From positions 2,764,001-2,828,000 of the forward strand of contig NZ_CP127389.1 in NCBI RefSeq assembly GCF_030271835.1: DNA of 64,000 nucleotides, in the 5' to 3' direction. This document shows, one piece after another, positions 61,306 through 64,000 of this stretch. The position numbers and the translations under genes are program-made. This DNA comes from Proteus appendicitidis. GTDB lineage: Bacteria; Pseudomonadota; Gammaproteobacteria; Enterobacterales; Enterobacteriaceae. Position 1 is the stretch's first letter; each line of letters opens with the position of its first letter. The notes under the pieces were generated by a model. That model was not told the origin of the DNA, searched no databases, and saw nothing but the letters and a program-made list of their open reading frames with translations.

Positions 61306-61626
61306 ATGAATCCTATTGAAAATCACAAAGAGATCTTTTGCAGGCGATTAAAAGAGGCAAGATTAGCTGCTGGATTATCACAAAAGAACTTAGGTATCGC
61401 AGCGGGAATCGACGAGTTTGTAGCTAGTACACGTATCAATCGTTATGAAAAGGGTGTTCACGAAGTAGATATTGGTACCGCTCAAAAATTAGCTGATGTG
61501 CTAGATGTACCATTAGCATACTTTTATACTCAAGATGACCAATTAGCTTATGTGGTAAAATATTTTAATAAACTGTCAATACTATTACAGGATGAGATAA
61601 TAAATATGGTTAAAACTACTGAGTGA
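61306..61626 (+). CDS. XRE-family repressor-like regulator
   Basis: 106 residues with a Cro/CI helix-turn-helix (RLKEARLAAGLSQKNLGIAAGI, then RINRYEKGVHEVDIGTAQKLADVL). It is small and lacks a peptidase domain, so induction by RecA is not expected. It probably represses the divergent genes through the adjacent palindromes and may also influence the downstream cassette. Confidence 0.9.
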   Translation: MNPIENHKEIFCRRLKEARLAAGLSQKNLGIAAGIDEFVASTRINRYEKGVHEVDIGTAQKLADVLDVPLAYFYTQDDQLAYVVKYFNKLSILLQDEIINMVKTTE

Positions 61627-61811
61627 CAATATGAAATTACTCTCTAATGATTTTCAAAGAATAAAAATATGATTTCCATCACATAATATTAATGCGTCAT
61701 CAAGAAAATAACATCCAATATAGGACTAATTAAGAACTAAATTGTACTACTAATCCTTTTGTGTGTAACATTATAAAATAGTTTTTGTAACTGTATTTTA
61801 AGGGATAATGA

Positions 61812-62183
61812 ATGAACGTGGATTTTTTTAAAGGTGCTCTAAAATATAACGCATCTCTAACAATTATCGCTGTTGTTATTTTGCTTTTATTAAGACCTCT
61901 GTTTAGTAATATAGATTTTATATCTAATAACCCGATTGTCATACTAACTATTTTTTTAGTTTCCATGAATGTGTTAGTTATAGCATTATTTTATACAATA
62001 AAAAGTAAATCTAAAAATAGACCAACTAATTCTTCAAGCTTTAAAAACAATCAAATAAGTGGAAATAAGGCTAAAAATATAAAAATCAAGTCTGACGGTC
62101 ACATTCAAGGTAATGTGATACACAATAATGAAGCTGATGGAGATATCATTATTGGGCAGGGGTTAAAAAATGAAAAAAAATGA
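61812..62183 (+). CDS. Two-TM protein with Asn/Gly beta-repeat tail
   Basis: 123 residues. Two membrane helices (about 14-31 and 41-62) are followed by a basic linker and a tail (77-117) with repeats of the type NQISGNKAKNIKIKSDG, IQGNVIHNN and ADGDIIIGQG. The tail resembles the start of the next protein (NNQISGN against DNEITGN). It overlaps that gene by 14 bases. It is probably a membrane anchor of the ABC-3C-type cassette. The 185-bp gap before it holds no other gene. Confidence 0.75.
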   Translation: MNVDFFKGALKYNASLTIIAVVILLLLRPLFSNIDFISNNPIVILTIFLVSMNVLVIALFYTIKSKSKNRPTNSSSFKNNQISGNKAKNIKIKSDGHIQGNVIHNNEADGDIIIGQGLKNEKK

Positions 62184-62751
62184 CTCTGTGGTTATCCGTG
62201 ATAATGAAATTACAGGCAACAGTGCCCTGAGAGACTTAAATATTGGTACTACTATTAGTTTCAATGAAACCAAAACAAGAAGCAATGCCCTTATCAATTT
62301 ACTAAATAGGTCGAAGCAACTTTGTGATAATGATGATGAATATCGCTATATGATTGAAGAACTGCAAGAATATCTTAACCCCAGACCTGGCAGAAAAATC
62401 ATTGGATTAGAAAAAAAACTTGAAGAGGGTAAACGATTAGATCTACTTGATGATGCTACCTACTTAGAGAATAGATTTGCAAGACGCGTAACCAAATTCC
62501 AATTTTCCTCATCAGAAGAAGTAATATATTATCACTGCCTAAGTAAAATAAATTCATCTTTTACTCATTATATTAAACCACTGTTTAAAAACACAGTGGG
62601 TAATGATATAGTAGATAGAGTTATTTATGACCGGATAGTTGAACCTCTATATGAAGAGGTCTCTGAAGTTAATGCCGCAATTTCAACAGAATTAATTCGC
62701 GGTATGATCTTCTTTTTAACAGGTAAATGTCACATACGATGGGTTAGCTAA
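62170..62751 (+). CDS. ABC-3C-type system protein (CTD component)
   Basis: 193 residues. Residues 5-30 carry the same repeat motif as the preceding protein (VVIRDNEITGNSALRDLNIG); the rest is helical (ELQEYLNPRPGRKIIGLEKKLEEG, YHCLSKINSSFTHYIKPLF, AISTELIRGMIFFLTGKCHIRW). Beta-repeat N-terminus plus helical C-terminal domain next to a middle component and an SMC-like ATPase is the pattern of ABC-three-component systems. Its stop overlaps the next ATG by one base (TAATG). Confidence 0.75.
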   Translation: MKKNDSVVIRDNEITGNSALRDLNIGTTISFNETKTRSNALINLLNRSKQLCDNDDEYRYMIEELQEYLNPRPGRKIIGLEKKLEEGKRLDLLDDATYLENRFARRVTKFQFSSSEEVIYYHCLSKINSSFTHYIKPLFKNTVGNDIVDRVIYDRIVEPLYEEVSEVNAAISTELIRGMIFFLTGKCHIRWVS

Positions 62752-63242
62752 TGATTATTTATCATCCGCTTAAAGATGCGAATCATTGTTCATATCGCAT
62801 CATTAGTTTACTTTATAAAAATAATAATAAAATCAATGAAGACAATATTAAATTCATGGATTTTTATTATCTATTTCCTGATCAGTTAAAACACATATCA
62901 AGGTGGCCGCGCTCAAATTCTAAATTAGCCCAAAAAATACAATCTATTGAAAACTCATATGAACATATAGAAAACCCTCGTCGTATATTTTTTGAGCTAA
63001 ATATAATCAGAAATAACACAATAGCACATCTATTTTCTAAGGGAATAATAGCATTAGTAGAAGAACAATTAATTTTACATGAAAATAAGATCCCTATTTC
63101 CCTTATCACTGCTATAGAAAAAGACACGTTTAGAGATAGTTTTATATTTAAAATAATTACAGATAGCATACCAAAATTAACAATAAAAGGTAAAAATGGT
63201 CTTAAAGCAAAAACTAACTTAATGGAATATCGTTATGACTAA
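62751..63242 (+). CDS. ABC-3C-type system middle component
   Basis: 163 residues. It starts IIYHPLKDANHCSYRIISLL and shows the layout of ABC-3C middle components, a probable winged-helix adaptor: FMDFYYLFPDQLKHISRWPR, then YEHIENPRRIFFELNIIRNNTIAHLFSKGIIAL. It overlaps the ATPase gene by 7 bases. Such components are thought to bridge the ATPase and effector. Confidence 0.75.
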   Translation: MIIYHPLKDANHCSYRIISLLYKNNNKINEDNIKFMDFYYLFPDQLKHISRWPRSNSKLAQKIQSIENSYEHIENPRRIFFELNIIRNNTIAHLFSKGIIALVEEQLILHENKIPISLITAIEKDTFRDSFIFKIITDSIPKLTIKGKNGLKAKTNLMEYRYD

Positions 63243-64000
63243 AAATCCTTCATATCTTAAAATTAACAGGTTAATCATCATCAAAAATGGACTGCGAGTT
63301 TATGACGAATTATTTCATGATGGAATAAATATTATCCGAGGGGAACATTCTGTTGGCAAATCAACTATTCTCGATATGATTTTTTATATTTTAGGAGGAG
63401 AATTAGCAAAAGATGATTGGAAATATCCTGTAGATGAGTGCTCAAATGTAAATGCTGAGATCACTATAAATGGACATATTTTGACTTTATCTAGAGCTAT
63501 AGACTCAACTGGTAAAGTTCCCCATATAAAAATTTATGAAGGTAAATATGAAAAAGCCATAAAGGATGTTGAAGGATGGAATGAGTATGGATCTCGACGT
63601 AATGATAATAGACTAAGTTTCTCAGAAATAATGTTTGAGTTCTTTAATTGGGGGCAATATAAATCCAGCGACTATAACAATTTAACTATGCACCAAATAA
63701 TGAGGCTCATATATCTTAGCCAATCATCTGAATCTAATAGAATTTTCAGAAAAGAACAAAGTAACAATGATAATGAAAATACAAGAATAGCAATTGCTGA
63801 ATTTCTTTTGGGACTGGATGATTTAGAAACTTACTCGTACCGTCAAAAACTACTAAAATATGAACGAGATTATGAGCGCAGCGGTACAGAGCTAAGAACT
63901 TACTTTGGACTCATTGGAGATGATGCAGACCTTACTGTCGATAAAATAAATGAACAAATTAAAATTAAAAATAAAGAATTAAATATCATTGAAGAAAAAA
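63236..64000 (+). CDS. SMC/RecN-like ATPase, ABC-3C type (truncated by window end)
   Basis: The frame is open from the ATG at 63236 to the last base, 255 codons. Residues 8-35 form the first strands (LKINRLIIIKNGLRVYDELF), then Walker A GEHSVGKST (36-44) and FYILGGELAKDDW. A long charged helical region begins near 205 (YRQKLLKYERDYERSGTEL) and looks like the first arm of a coiled coil. The signature and Walker B motifs must lie beyond base 64000. Confidence 0.85.

Noticed and set aside
61306..61626. Prophage CI repressor
   Set aside because: The protein has only the HTH half and no S24 peptidase domain, so a lambda-like SOS switch is not supported.
63236..64000. Reading the SMC-like ATPase as RecN, RecF or Rad50
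   Set aside because: The P-loop context and the two overlapping upstream partners do not fit these repair proteins, and recN is already present at 49687.

Overview
The window looks like a chromosomal segment of an AT-rich enterobacterium of the family Morganellaceae, most likely Proteus (P. mirabilis or a close relative). The grounds are E. coli-like proteins and gene order, low GC, a pmfACDEF-type fimbrial operon, an ssrA tag reading ANDNQYKALAA, and no nadB beside rpoE, which fits the known nicotinate requirement of P. mirabilis. The genus is an inference from these marks; no database was searched.

Layout. 1-150 is the 3' end of an unrecognised plus-strand gene. 202-5900 is the complete iron-sulfur cluster operon iscRSUA-hscBA-fdx-iscX (minus strand) behind a promoter with two IscR-like sites. 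5915-12480 holds trmJ, suhB, an HcaT-like transporter, glyA, the NO-detoxifying flavohaemoglobin gene hmpA with an NsrR-like operator, and a membrane protein. 12745-19254 holds glnB, glutamine-dependent nadE and the glrK-qseG-glrR two-component cluster, headed by the small RNA gene glmY with a sigma54 promoter and three TGTC-N10-GACA activator sites. purL and mltF follow. 25778-31429 is a five-gene chaperone-usher fimbrial operon (pmf type) placed between mltF and tadA, which are neighbours in E. coli. 31437-34049 holds tadA, a LysE-family exporter, a RelE/HigB-HigA-like toxin-antitoxin pair under two identical-type palindromes, and the ferredoxin gene yfhL.

34090-43749 is the conserved block acpS-pdxJ-recO-era-rnc-lepB-lepA and rseCBA-rpoE, with a sigmaE-type autoregulatory promoter and a shortened rseD-like leader ORF. 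43918-53817 holds trmN6, srmB, grcA (two FNR boxes 53 bp apart), ung, grpE (sigma32 promoter), nadK, recN (two LexA boxes), bamE, rnfH-ratA, smpB and ssrA (tmRNA).

From ssrA to the right edge lies an integrated element in the same attachment locus as E. coli CP4-57. It has a P4-type integrase, a protein of unknown function translationally coupled to it, an AlpA-like regulator, a 901-residue primase-helicase, several unknown proteins and a divergent regulatory switch (XRE repressor against a 32-residue hydrophobic peptide and a small membrane protein). It then carries a tightly overlapping four-gene cassette: a two-TM protein, a 193-aa protein, a 163-aa protein and an SMC-like ATPase cut by the window end. 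The last three match an ABC-three-component (ABC-3C) conflict system. The unusual part is that the two-TM protein ends in the same asparagine/glycine beta-repeat motif that begins the 193-aa component. This cassette is the best candidate for undescribed biology in the window.
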